Assembly: GCA_020725925.1 (NCBI GenBank)
Contig: DYTN01000001.1
Location: 1-64,000, forward strand
DNA from: Methanobacteriota archaeon
Lineage (GTDB): Archaea; Thermoplasmatota; Thermoplasmata; UBA10834
DNA: 64,000 nucleotides
Direction: 5' to 3'
Both the position numbers and the translations under genes were made by a program. The notes under the pieces are model-generated. The model did no database searches. It saw only the letters and a list, made by a program, of their open reading frames with translations, and was not told the origin of the DNA. Shown here piece by piece: positions 35,900 through 43,209 of this stretch (positions are counted from its first letter, which is position 1; each line of letters begins with the position of its first letter).

Positions 35900-37309
35900 A
35901 TGAGGGAATACGGGCTCATCGTGGTCGGCTCGGGGGCTGGGATGAATGTCGTCGATGCCGCGATTGAGCGCGGCCTCAGGGTCGCCATAGTCGAAGAGGG
36001 CCCTCTGGGGGGCACGTGCCTCAACAGGGGCTGCATACCGTCCAAGGTGCTGGTGCACGCTGCGGACGCCATCCGCGAGGCTCAGGACGCCGAGGCGATC
36101 GGCGTTCACCTGCGGCTAGAGAGCGTGGATTTCAGGCGCATCAAGGAGCGCATGTGGGACATTGTTCTCACAGGCAGGAGGGAGCTCGAGGAGGGCGTGA
36201 AGCACGCCAAGGAGGTGGACCACTACGCGCTCATCGGGTCGTTCGTCTCGGAATATAGCATGTGGGTGGGGGACGAGACCATCAGGGCACCCAGGATAAT
36301 CATAGCCTCCGGGGCGAGAGCGCAGATACCTCCTATCTCCGGCCTCGAAGCCGTCAAGTACCACACCTACAGGACCGTGTTCAACATCGAAGAGCAGCCG
36401 GAGAGCATAGTGATCCTCGGCGGCGGCTACATCGGGTGCGAGTTCGCGCACTTCTTCTCGGCCATAGGAACAAAGGTAGTCCTCGTGGGCAGGAACCCTG
36501 TTCTCCTCCCTCATGAGGAGCCCGAGACGAGCCTGCTGGTCAAGAAGAGCCTCTCGCGACACGTGGAGGTCCACACGGGCACTGCAACGAAGAAGGTCGA
36601 GGGCAGGGAGGGGAAGATCGCAGTCACAGTCGACGATCCGACGGCGGGCGGGGAGCGCGTGGTGGAGGCCCAGCACCTGCTCGTCGCGACGGGCGTGAGG
36701 TCGAACTCGGACTGGCTGATGCCGGAGAAGACAGGCGTCAAGACGGATGACAAGGGCTGGATCCAGACGAACCAGTTCCTCGAGACCTCTAAGGCCAACA
36801 TCTACGCTCTCGGCGACGCGCTGGGCAGGAACATGTACAGGCACACCGCTAACTACGAGGCCAGCGTGGTCAGGAACAACCTGTTCGGCGAGAGGAAGGT
36901 CGCCATCGACCTGCACGCCGTACCTCATGCGGTCTTCACGAACCCGCAGGTCGGCCAGGTCGGCATGACGGAGGAGGAAGCGAAGGTGGGGAGGAAAGTC
37001 ATGGTGGGCGTCGCGAAGTACTTGGACACGGCCATGGGCTTCGCATATGGCGATGAGGAGGCGTTCGTGAAGGTGGTGGTCGAGTATCCTTCGAGAAAGA
37101 TATTGGGTGCGACCGTCGTCGGCCCTCAGGCCTCCATCTTGGTCCAACAGGTCGTGAACCTGATGAACTCAGAGGCGCAGACATATGCCCCCCTCGCGCG
37201 CGCGCAGATCATACATCCCACGCTGTCTGAGGCGCTTGCGGCTGCGTTCGGCAGGATGCGTCCTGTGAACTTCGAGCCTGAGCACCATCATCACGAGCCC
37301 TCTCACTGA
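35900..37309 (+). CDS. Dihydrolipoamide dehydrogenase/mercuric reductase-like flavoprotein
   Basis: A 469-residue pyridine nucleotide-disulfide oxidoreductase. It has the FAD motif LIVVGSGAGMNVVDAAIERG, the redox disulfide GGTCLNRGCIPSK, the NAD(P) motif IVILGGGYIGCEFAHFF and the C-terminal IIHPTLSEAL, with the His needed for disulfide turnover. No lipoyl-enzyme genes are adjacent, so the substrate may be a different disulfide. The C-terminus has a histidine-rich tail (EHHHHEPSH), which may bind metal. Divergent from the M48 gene over a 112-base spacer. Confidence 0.85.
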   Translation: MREYGLIVVGSGAGMNVVDAAIERGLRVAIVEEGPLGGTCLNRGCIPSKVLVHAADAIREAQDAEAIGVHLRLESVDFRRIKERMWDIVLTGRRELEEGVKHAKEVDHYALIGSFVSEYSMWVGDETIRAPRIIIASGARAQIPPISGLEAVKYHTYRTVFNIEEQPESIVILGGGYIGCEFAHFFSAIGTKVVLVGRNPVLLPHEEPETSLLVKKSLSRHVEVHTGTATKKVEGREGKIAVTVDDPTAGGERVVEAQHLLVATGVRSNSDWLMPEKTGVKTDDKGWIQTNQFLETSKANIYALGDALGRNMYRHTANYEASVVRNNLFGERKVAIDLHAVPHAVFTNPQVGQVGMTEEEAKVGRKVMVGVAKYLDTAMGFAYGDEEAFVKVVVEYPSRKILGATVVGPQASILVQQVVNLMNSEAQTYAPLARAQIIHPTLSEALAAAFGRMRPVNFEPEHHHHEPSH

Positions 37310-37340
37310 GGCGAGGTGTGAGGGCGGGACCACAAGGGCA

Positions 37341-37822
37341 GTGAAGGGCAGGGGGCACGTGGTGGACGACCCAGAAAGGACCGTCAGCTACGAGCTGACC
37401 TCCCCCCTCCTGTCAGCAGAGGAGGATGGAGCCGGCAGGGTAGGCATGATTGTGAGCAGGCAGAATCCGAATGTGGAGAAGGTGAAGATCGCCCCCAAGC
37501 TCCAACGGCGCTGTGGATATCGACTACCGCGGGCGAGGGCGTGATCGACCCGACGAAACCCTGCCTGTTGACGCAGTCAATCATGGAGTTCCTTGCCGGC
37601 ACGAAGAACGGCGTCGTCCTCCTCGACGGTATCGAGTCCCTCGTCGTCTACAACGACTTCAACCGCGCGCTCAAGGTGCTGAACCAGATCAACGACTTCG
37701 TCATGCAGTATGGCGGCTACCTCATCGTGCCCATCAATCCGGAGGCCTTCGGGGAGAGGGAGAGGGCGATGATTGAGCGCAACTTCGAGACGATATCGGT
37801 CCTGAGCGTCCTGGAGAGCTAG
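37341..37822 (+). pseudogene. DUF835-domain protein, frameshifted
   Basis: Two frames make one DUF835 protein. The first (GTG 37341) reads to RQNPNVEKVKIAP. The second reads ALWISTTAGEGVIDPTKP, then NGVVLLDGIESLVVYNDFNR, a typical DUF835 core, and ends at 37822. They join at a five-C run (37492-37496): adding one C there gives a continuous protein. It may be a sequencing error or a true loss. DUF835 is an archaeal domain often linked to signalling proteins. Confidence 0.7.
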
Positions 37823-38052
37823 CATCCCGGGCCCGGTCAGGGGGGATCGAGACCGACCCCACGACCGATATCCGTAATCACATCTGATAGACCATCGGCG
37901 CCTCCACCTAGGTTCGCTGGACGGGTAGGTACGAGCAGTCTCTCTGCCCTCGAATCAGACCCGGAACGCCAATCGAATCTGATAATCAAACTGAATAACC
38001 GCCGCGGACCCCTTATGAACCCGCCCAGCCAATCCCAAGAGCAGGTATCAGG
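37823..38052. other. Gap with A/T-rich promoter region
   Basis: About 230 bases without a gene; the last 80 bases are A/T-rich (GATAATCAAACTGAATAACC) and probably hold the promoter of the next gene. Confidence 0.35.
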
Positions 38053-38385
38053 ATGAACCGCTCATCTTCTTCGCTTGACCGCCCCTTCGCGACACGCAGA
38101 CGGACGGTCTCGGGCAGGGTGGTATTCTATGTCGGGCTCGCCCAGGCCGTGCTGTTCATGGTGGGCTCGTTCGCAGTCGGGCTAGGCGTGGTCGAGTTCG
38201 ACCACGAGCAGACGTTCAAATCGGCCTCCCCGCAGAGCGGCACGGTCATCGAGGAGAACCCGGACGCCGAAATGGCTCCGGAGTGGTCCGAGTTGCACAA
38301 CGCCTTCAGCGAGCACGAGGTCGACGCCTCCCAGGTCGATCAGAAGGGCAATGGTAACGACGGGAACCATGGTCGGTCAGGATAG
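38053..38385 (+). CDS. Single-helix membrane protein, hypothetical
   Basis: A 110-residue protein with a basic N-terminus (RPFATRRRTVSGR), one membrane helix (VVFYVGLAQAVLFMVGSFAV GLGVV) and an acidic, low-complexity outer tail ending NGNDGNHGRSG. Just outside the putative island's left boundary. No function recognised. Confidence 0.5.
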   Translation: MNRSSSSLDRPFATRRRTVSGRVVFYVGLAQAVLFMVGSFAVGLGVVEFDHEQTFKSASPQSGTVIEENPDAEMAPEWSELHNAFSEHEVDASQVDQKGNGNDGNHGRSG

Positions 38386-38445
38386 AGCTAGGACCGTCGG
38401 GAGCACGCACGAGCACCGATCATTGGATGCACGAGAGCAGCATTG

Positions 38446-38460
38446 AGTGGGCCCAACCGG
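38446..38460. repeat. Partial tRNA-Val 3'-end copy (candidate attachment site)
   Basis: AGTGGGCCCAACCGG is identical to 43021-43035, which spans the 3' end of the intact tRNA-Val(GAC) gene. The bases after it (GCCAGAACCCG) still partly resemble the T arm. A tRNA 3'-end duplicate in direct orientation on the 3' side of the gene is the usual trace of integrase-mediated insertion. Confidence 0.6.
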
Positions 38461-38754
38461 GCCAGAACCCGTAAACAGCCAGATAGTTAGGACTAGACTC
38501 CAATCCAGTTGCGAATGCGTGAGGCCAGCTCGACAAACCCTTTGACTTCCTTTCTCAAACCCGGATTATGGCCTGAAATTTGATGGCGTTTGACGCTGGG
38601 AGCTTGAGAAGTCATATCCAGATGCGAACCGGAATCCCCGGAATTCTTCGCCGGTAGAAATATCGGTGAGGAGGAATTCAGCTCGGTGCAATAACCCTCT
38701 GATTGAATAAGATCAGGTGATCGGGCTCACACACAGCTCTGTGCACTCACCAGC
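38461..38754. other. Gap at the left end of the island
   Basis: About 290 bases between the tRNA-like repeat and the SHOCT gene. It holds a 40-codon minus-strand frame, listed separately, and otherwise nothing I can identify. An integrase remnant was looked for and not found. Confidence 0.35.
38493..38615 (-). CDS. Short open frame next to the att-like repeat
   Basis: A 40-codon frame from ATG 38615 whose end (KEVKGFVELASRIRNWIGV) forms a plausible amphipathic helix. Open codons extend about 30 residues further upstream without a start. It may be the tail of a lost gene of the element. No ribosome site and no family; low confidence. Confidence 0.25.
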   Translation of the reverse strand: MTSQAPSVKRHQISGHNPGLRKEVKGFVELASRIRNWIGV

Positions 38755-39057
38755 CTATCTCTTTCCGAACTCGGCCCTCATCCTAAGATACTCATCACGA
38801 CCGATCTCGCCGCGTGCGTAACGCTGGTCAAGGATGTCGAGGGGGCGAGGCTGCGGAGGGACATAGACCGGATAGGTATTGTAGACGGGCTTTTCGTCAA
38901 GTCCGCCTATCACAACTATCAGAATCAGGATCAAGATGATGACCGGGATGGCCATAAAAGCCATGCCCGCGCTCCAACCGCCCATCATTCCGTAGTCACC
39001 ACCCGTTCGCGAGAAGCCGCTTGATGCTGCGATGACAATCAGCACCACAGCGATCAC
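38755..39057 (-). CDS. SHOCT-domain membrane protein
   Basis: A 100-residue protein starting at GTG 39057. Two hydrophobic segments (IAVVLIVIAASSGF and MAFMAIPVIILILILIVVIG G) precede a C-terminal SHOCT domain (LDILDQRYARGEIGRDEYLR MRAEF). SHOCT domains are short helical oligomerisation modules found at protein ends. A second SHOCT-like segment is found in the cupredoxin gene nearby. An in-frame TAA upstream limits other starts. Confidence 0.75.
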   Translation of the reverse strand: MIAVVLIVIAASSGFSRTGGDYGMMGGWSAGMAFMAIPVIILILILIVVIGGLDEKPVYNTYPVYVPPQPRPLDILDQRYARGEIGRDEYLRMRAEFGKR

Positions 39058-39427
39058 GAGTCCGACTACAAGCCATACTAGAACGCTCGTCTTCCTTTCG
39101 GTCGTTGTGTCACCTCTTGAGATTGCTTACCCGCGCATCCTTTCAATACGCAGTTCTCGAGCGTCTGCCGGAGATGAAGTCGCATCTGGCAACCGCTTCG
39201 AACTTGCTTGCACTTCCCCACCTCTTAACAGTGCTTTATAGGATGCCCCTAACGCCCGTGAGGTGTTATGTTCATCACGTCCTACTAGTCCATTGGATCA
39301 GGACGATCATAGCCTGGGTTCAGCCAGCTTCAACCTGTCAGCCTCCCAAGGGGGTCGAATCTGACACCACGTAGGTCACAGACCATCTGTCAATCCTCGG
39401 AGGAAGCACATTCGTTTGGTGTCAGCC

Positions 39428-39435
39428 TTAAATAT
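39428..39435 (+). promoter_or_regulatory. TATA-like box upstream of ArsR
   Basis: TTAAATAT lies about 57-64 bases before the ArsR start, directly next to the palindromic sites. A repressor bound there would cover the region downstream of the box. Confidence 0.5.
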
Positions 39436-39439
39436 CGAG

Positions 39440-39461
39440 TCGAATATGCAATTATTCGAAT
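39440..39461. promoter_or_regulatory. Palindromic operator candidate
   Basis: TCGAATA and TATTCGA flank a six-base spacer (39440-39459), and ATTCGAAT (39454-39461) overlaps it; a further ATTCGA follows at 39471. Repeated TTCGAA-type half-sites beside a TATA box are typical of autoregulated ArsR operators. Binding is inferred. Confidence 0.55.
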
Positions 39462-39491
39462 ATCCGCACGATTCGACAAGGTGATGGTAGG

Positions 39492-39836
39492 ATGAATGAC
39501 GTCATCTCTAAGATGCATGCCGAGATGTGTAAGGTGTTCTCAAACCAGTATCGAATTCAGATTTTGAATCAGCTGCGACACGGTGGCTTGAGCGTTGGCA
39601 TGCTGGCAAGGAAACTCGATCTCCCTCAACCGCTAGTTTCTCAGCATCTGGCAATACTCAGGCATAAGGGAGTGATTACACCTCATCCCGAAGGAACCAG
39701 CACGATCTATGAGATCTCCGATCCGAGAATCATCAAAGCATGCGACCTCATGAGAGAAGTGATGATGGAAGAGCTTGAAAAGGCAACCAAGCTAGCCAAG
39801 CTGGCCAAAAAGAGACGAAAAGAGACCGAGAGATGA
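39492..39836 (+). CDS. ArsR-family transcription regulator
   Basis: A 114-residue winged-helix protein: YRIQILNQLRHGGLSVGMLA then recognition helix QPLVSQHLAILRHKGVITPH and the wing GTSTIYEISD. The C-terminal tail is lysine-rich. The single Cys in EMCKVFSN and another in KACDLM could sense thiol or metal stress, but no canonical metal motif is seen. GATGGTAGG precedes the ATG. It probably controls itself and the OsmC-cupredoxin-desulfurase genes downstream. Confidence 0.85.
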   Translation: MNDVISKMHAEMCKVFSNQYRIQILNQLRHGGLSVGMLARKLDLPQPLVSQHLAILRHKGVITPHPEGTSTIYEISDPRIIKACDLMREVMMEELEKATKLAKLAKKRRKETER

Positions 39837-39896
39837 GAGGGGACTTGCAGGAAGTTGGAACTGTCACAAGCATGTTGTGAACCGAGGGGGAGTTAG

Positions 39897-40436
39897 ATGG
39901 AAGACGAAATCAAGAACGGAGTGAATCTGACGAAATATCGCGAATTCATAGAAACTGTCAAGCAAGAACCTGCCTTGGGCATCAAGAGGTTGCAGGTCGA
40001 AGGGGAATGGAATTCTGCCGGACCTGCTCCTCATTTCGCTGCTTTTCTTGATGCCGAGAGCGGAAAGGTGAGGGTGGAGTTCGATGAGCCCCAGTTCCTT
40101 GGTGGAGGGTTCACAGCGCCCAATCCCAACCAATACTGCATCGCGGGAGCAATAGCCTGCTATGCCTCGAGCCTTTCGAAATGGGCCGCTATGACCGGAG
40201 TCAGTATCCGCAAGTTGGCGATCAACGCCGCCACGAACATCGACATGAGCAAGAGCCTTGGTGTGTCCGAGAATCCTCCGGTCGAGGCGATAGAGTTTGA
40301 AGTGATGGTCGATTCTGACGCCACATTCGAGGAACTGTTGAAAGTCAAGAAGCTGGCGGATGAGCGATGTCCGGGCGTGTACTGTCTAACTCACGCACTC
40401 AAGTTGGACATCCGGCTCAGACGAATCGAGAAGTGA
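39897..40436 (+). CDS. OsmC-family protein
   Basis: A 179-residue OsmC-like protein. It has the central helix with the redox Cys (NPNQYCIAGAIACYASSLSK) and a second Cys near the end (CPGVYCLTHALKL). OsmC/Ohr proteins reduce organic peroxides or handle sulfane sulfur through these cysteines. GGGGGAG lies before the ATG. Second gene of the island operon; with a cysteine desulfurase and DsrE nearby, a sulfur-handling role is plausible. Confidence 0.82.
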   Translation: MEDEIKNGVNLTKYREFIETVKQEPALGIKRLQVEGEWNSAGPAPHFAAFLDAESGKVRVEFDEPQFLGGGFTAPNPNQYCIAGAIACYASSLSKWAAMTGVSIRKLAINAATNIDMSKSLGVSENPPVEAIEFEVMVDSDATFEELLKVKKLADERCPGVYCLTHALKLDIRLRRIEK

Positions 40437-40440
40437 GAAT

Positions 40441-41193
40441 GTGAGCATTAATGCCAAGCCGCAGATTGACCCCGAGAGATACGAGTCCTGGAGATCTCAA
40501 GAAGACCTAGACGTGCAATTCGCGCTGGGCCGGATTGACACAAAGGAGTATCGACGCCGGCGCGACGAGGCTGCTTCACGCCTTCAGGCAAAGGGAAGAC
40601 CCCCTTCCAAGGAGAGAGACGATCCCTTGAGGTGGCTTCCAATCATCGCGGTTGCGCTGGTCGTGCTGATAGTCGTGACCGGCTCTATCTTTGTTGCTCG
40701 TCCATCGCCCTCGCTCTCAGTCTCGGTGTCCTCACCACAGAGGATCTCTCAGACAGACCTCGATAGCATGGTGTCGGGGGCCAATGCGACGACATACGCC
40801 TCCAACAATACTATCTGGGTCGGTGCTGGTGTGTCCAGGCTGGTTTTCCTGGCAGCCCCACCCGGACACGATGAGATATTCGTCATCAACGGCCTGCTCA
40901 ATCCAACGATATACGTCTCCAAAGGCTCGCAGTTGACCGTGACACTGGCAAACGCAGACCTTGACATGTACCACAATCTCGCAGTGACCACGAGGGACCC
41001 GCCGTACTCCTCGATGCCAATGATGAGTCATATGGGCGGCCCTAGGACCAGCATGCTGTCGCACTCCGAGACCGGTTACTACTGGGTTCAGGACATGCGT
41101 ATTGCGGCGAATTCCCCCGGCCAATACTGGTATATGTGTGAATACCCAGATCATGCGGCAATCGGGATGTACGGGAGTCTCGTCATATCTTGA
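40441..41193 (+). CDS. SHOCT-TM-cupredoxin fusion, blue copper protein
   Basis: A 250-residue protein starting at GTG, four bases after the OsmC stop. Residues about 10-45 resemble a SHOCT segment (VQFALGRIDTKEYRRRRDEA). A membrane helix follows (LPIIAVALVVLIVVTGSIFV). The outer C-terminal domain (about 130-250) is a cupredoxin with copper ligands His (DMYHNLAV) and Cys-His-Met (YMCEYPDHAAIGMYG), as in rusticyanin/sulfocyanin-like proteins. It is likely membrane-tethered and acts in electron transfer or copper handling outside the cell. Confidence 0.8.
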   Translation: MSINAKPQIDPERYESWRSQEDLDVQFALGRIDTKEYRRRRDEAASRLQAKGRPPSKERDDPLRWLPIIAVALVVLIVVTGSIFVARPSPSLSVSVSSPQRISQTDLDSMVSGANATTYASNNTIWVGAGVSRLVFLAAPPGHDEIFVINGLLNPTIYVSKGSQLTVTLANADLDMYHNLAVTTRDPPYSSMPMMSHMGGPRTSMLSHSETGYYWVQDMRIAANSPGQYWYMCEYPDHAAIGMYGSLVIS

Positions 41194-41204
41194 GTTGATA
41201 GCGG

Positions 41205-42335
41205 ATGAAACCAATCTATCTGGATTACAATGCAAGCACTCCGATCGACCCTGAAGTGATTAAGGAGATGCTGCCCTACCTTCGGGACCGCTTTGGCAAT
41301 CCCTCGAGCAGCCACCTCTATGGCCGCCAGGCGAAAGGCGGCATTGAAGAGGCAAGAAGGCAGATGGCAGAGCTGATCAATGCCAAGGCCAATGAGATGG
41401 TGTTCACCAGCGGAGGGACAGAATCAAACAACATCGCCCTGTGCGGCGTTGCATTCGCGAACCGCAAGAAAGGCAGACGAATCGTGACGAGCGTCACGGA
41501 GCATCCGGCGGTTCTGAACCCGTGCCGATGGCTGCAGACGCAGGGCTTTGATGTCAAGTACATTGGCGTTGACCAATTCGGCGCAGTGGACCTAGAGCAA
41601 CTCGAGACGCTAGTGGACGATTCCACGATCCTGGTCTCCGTGATGCACGCCAACAACGAGACCGGCACCGTCCAGCCAATCCGCGAGATTACCGAGATTG
41701 CTCATCGACGAGGAGCGCTCTTTCACACGGATGCCGCTCAGACGATAGGCAAGTTGAAAGTCGACGTGAAGAGGTTGGGCGTCGACCTTCTGTCGGTGGC
41801 TGGGCACAAGTTCTACGCCCCGAAAGGGATCGGCGCGCTGTTCGTCAGGGATGGAACGGACGTCGAACCGTTTCTGAGGGGAGCTGGCCATGAGCATGGA
41901 CTCAGGCCTGGCACGGAAAACACACTCAGCATTGTCGGGTTGGGTAAGGCGGCGGATATCGCCATGAGAACGATGAGTGAGTATGTTCCCAAGATGCAGA
42001 GCCTCAGGGATCGCCTCCACGGAGCGCTCCTCAAGAGCATAACCGATCTCAGGCTAAATGGACATCCCAAGAAGAGGCTTCCGAACACTCTCAACGTCTC
42101 TGTGCCTGGAATCGACTCTGAGGCACTCCTTGCAGGCACTCCGGAACTGGCCGCATCGACGGGATCAGCGTGTCACGCCAATCGAAGGGAGCCGTCCTCC
42201 GTGCTGACGGCCATGGGCGTACCCGAAGAAGCGGCTCTCGGAGCCCTCAGGTTGAGTCTTGGGAAATGGTCGACCGAGAGGGAGATAACCAGGGCTTCGA
42301 GGATAATCGCAGACAAGGCCGCCGGACTCGCCTGA
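41205..42335 (+). CDS. Cysteine desulfurase (NifS/IscS family)
   Basis: A 376-residue class V aminotransferase-fold enzyme. It starts MKPIYLDYNASTPIDPEVIK, with PLP-lysine motif SVAGHKFYAPKGIGALF and sulfur-accepting Cys in STGSACHANRREPS. It releases sulfur from cysteine as enzyme-bound persulfide. Located 12 bases after the cupredoxin gene, so part of the island operon. No IscU scaffold is adjacent; sulfur may go to the DsrE-type protein or to tRNA thiolation. Confidence 0.9.
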   Translation: MKPIYLDYNASTPIDPEVIKEMLPYLRDRFGNPSSSHLYGRQAKGGIEEARRQMAELINAKANEMVFTSGGTESNNIALCGVAFANRKKGRRIVTSVTEHPAVLNPCRWLQTQGFDVKYIGVDQFGAVDLEQLETLVDDSTILVSVMHANNETGTVQPIREITEIAHRRGALFHTDAAQTIGKLKVDVKRLGVDLLSVAGHKFYAPKGIGALFVRDGTDVEPFLRGAGHEHGLRPGTENTLSIVGLGKAADIAMRTMSEYVPKMQSLRDRLHGALLKSITDLRLNGHPKKRLPNTLNVSVPGIDSEALLAGTPELAASTGSACHANRREPSSVLTAMGVPEEAALGALRLSLGKWSTEREITRASRIIADKAAGLA

Positions 42336-42462
42336 TCCTCTCTGAGACCTTGTGAACAAGCCATACCAGGAATAGTTGCTGTTTTCTTCTCGGGTCGAAT
42401 CACTTCGCGTCCGCCAAAAGGCTATTATTGTCCGACCGTGTGCTCGGCCATCGGTGTTGAAT

Positions 42463-42816
42463 GTGGGAGAAAATGTCCTTATCGTGTTGAACGATGCCCC
42501 GTATGGGTCGGAGAAAGCTTACAATGGGCTGCGACTCGCTATTGCGCTCCAGGCTAGAAGCAACAATGTGAATGTGTTCCTGATGGCAGATGCCGTTTTC
42601 TGTGGCGTCCCCAAGCAGGAGACTCCGCCAGGATACTACAACATAGATGAAATGCTCGGAAGAGTCCTGGCAAAGGGCGGACGGGTGGCAGCATGCGGAA
42701 GCTGCATGAAAGCAAGGGGTCTGAGCGTCGAAGGCCTTATCAAAGGCGTTGAGCAAGGTTCCATGGCGCTTCTTTCAGAATGGACCGAGAAGCAAGCGAG
42801 GATCCATTCATTCTGA
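42463..42816 (+). CDS. DsrE/F-like sulfur-relay protein (copy 2)
   Basis: A 117-residue paralogue of the protein at 33966-34319 with the same cysteines (DAVFCGVPKQET; VAACGSCMKARGL). It starts at GTG 42463, though GTG 42454 is also possible. The spacer from the desulfurase gene is about 127 bases, so it may have its own promoter. Its third codon positions are less G/C-rich than those of copy 1, consistent with arrival on the island. Confidence 0.78.
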   Translation: MGENVLIVLNDAPYGSEKAYNGLRLAIALQARSNNVNVFLMADAVFCGVPKQETPPGYYNIDEMLGRVLAKGGRVAACGSCMKARGLSVEGLIKGVEQGSMALLSEWTEKQARIHSF

Positions 42817-43020
42817 TGAGCGCACTTGACAGCGCATCAGCTGTGCAATAACCTCGAGTCTTTCGACATTCATCCATTGTGCGATTTCTCGAGGATGCTT
42901 CTACTCGATGCCTCGAAGAGACTCGAATGTAGGTTCAGCCAGTGACTGTTCTTGGGAATTCAATGACCCCAGAAACCCGATGCTCTGGAATCTGAGGATG
43001 ATTGTCTAGCTGCAACATGA
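42817..43020. other. Gap between DsrE copy 2 and tRNA-Val
   Basis: About 200 bases at the right end of the island. No gene or RNA recognised. Confidence 0.35.
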
Positions 43021-43035
43021 AGTGGGCCCAACCGG
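43021..43035. repeat. tRNA-Val 3'-end copy of the direct repeat
   Basis: Same 15 bases as 38446-38460, here overlapping the 3' end and T arm of the intact tRNA-Val gene. Confidence 0.6.
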
Positions 43036-43095
43036 ATTCGAACCGGTGAACTTCTGCGTGTCAAGCAGACGTCATAACCACTAGACCATGGGCCC
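43023..43095 (-). tRNA. tRNA-Val (anticodon GAC)
   Basis: On the minus strand the acceptor stem GGGCCCA pairs with TGGGCCC and the discriminator is A. The anticodon stem TCTGC/GCAGA encloses TTGACAC, giving GAC. The T arm is ACCGG-TTCGAAT-CCGGT. No CCA is encoded and no intron is seen. Its 3' end faces the putative island. Confidence 0.93.
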
Positions 43096-43209
43096 TTGCG
43101 CGGCGACATAAGCCGAGGGCGTCTATAACACTTTCTGTGCGCGAATGGACGAGCCAGATGCGGCAGCATCGGGTTTTATTGCCGCGCTCGTCCGTCCCTG
43201 GTCCGTCCC

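Larger units (their letters stand above)
39058..39491. other. Gap with divergent control region of the island
   Basis: About 430 bases with no supportable gene. It contains the ArsR promoter and palindromic sites (listed) and a CCTATAAAGC element on the minus strand near 39233-39242 that could serve the SHOCT gene with a long leader. Confidence 0.4.
38446..43035. mobile_element. Putative genomic island integrated at tRNA-Val(GAC)
   Basis: The segment is bounded by a 15-base direct repeat of the tRNA-Val 3' end. Internal DNA is visibly less G/C-rich: a sample 60 bases of the OsmC gene are about 53% G+C versus about 68% in the slipin gene. It carries a SHOCT protein, ArsR, OsmC, SHOCT-cupredoxin, cysteine desulfurase and DsrE genes. 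No integrase or transposase is visible, so it would be a decayed element or one mobilised in trans. The boundary is inferred. Confidence 0.5.

Noticed and set aside
36116-37147. A 343-codon minus-strand frame opposite the flavin disulfide reductase
   Set aside because: Antisense shadow of a gene with full FAD, disulfide and NAD motifs.
38446-43035. An integrase, transposase or replication gene inside the island
   Set aside because: All frames were read; none shows the integrase catalytic residues, a transposase triad or a replication motif.
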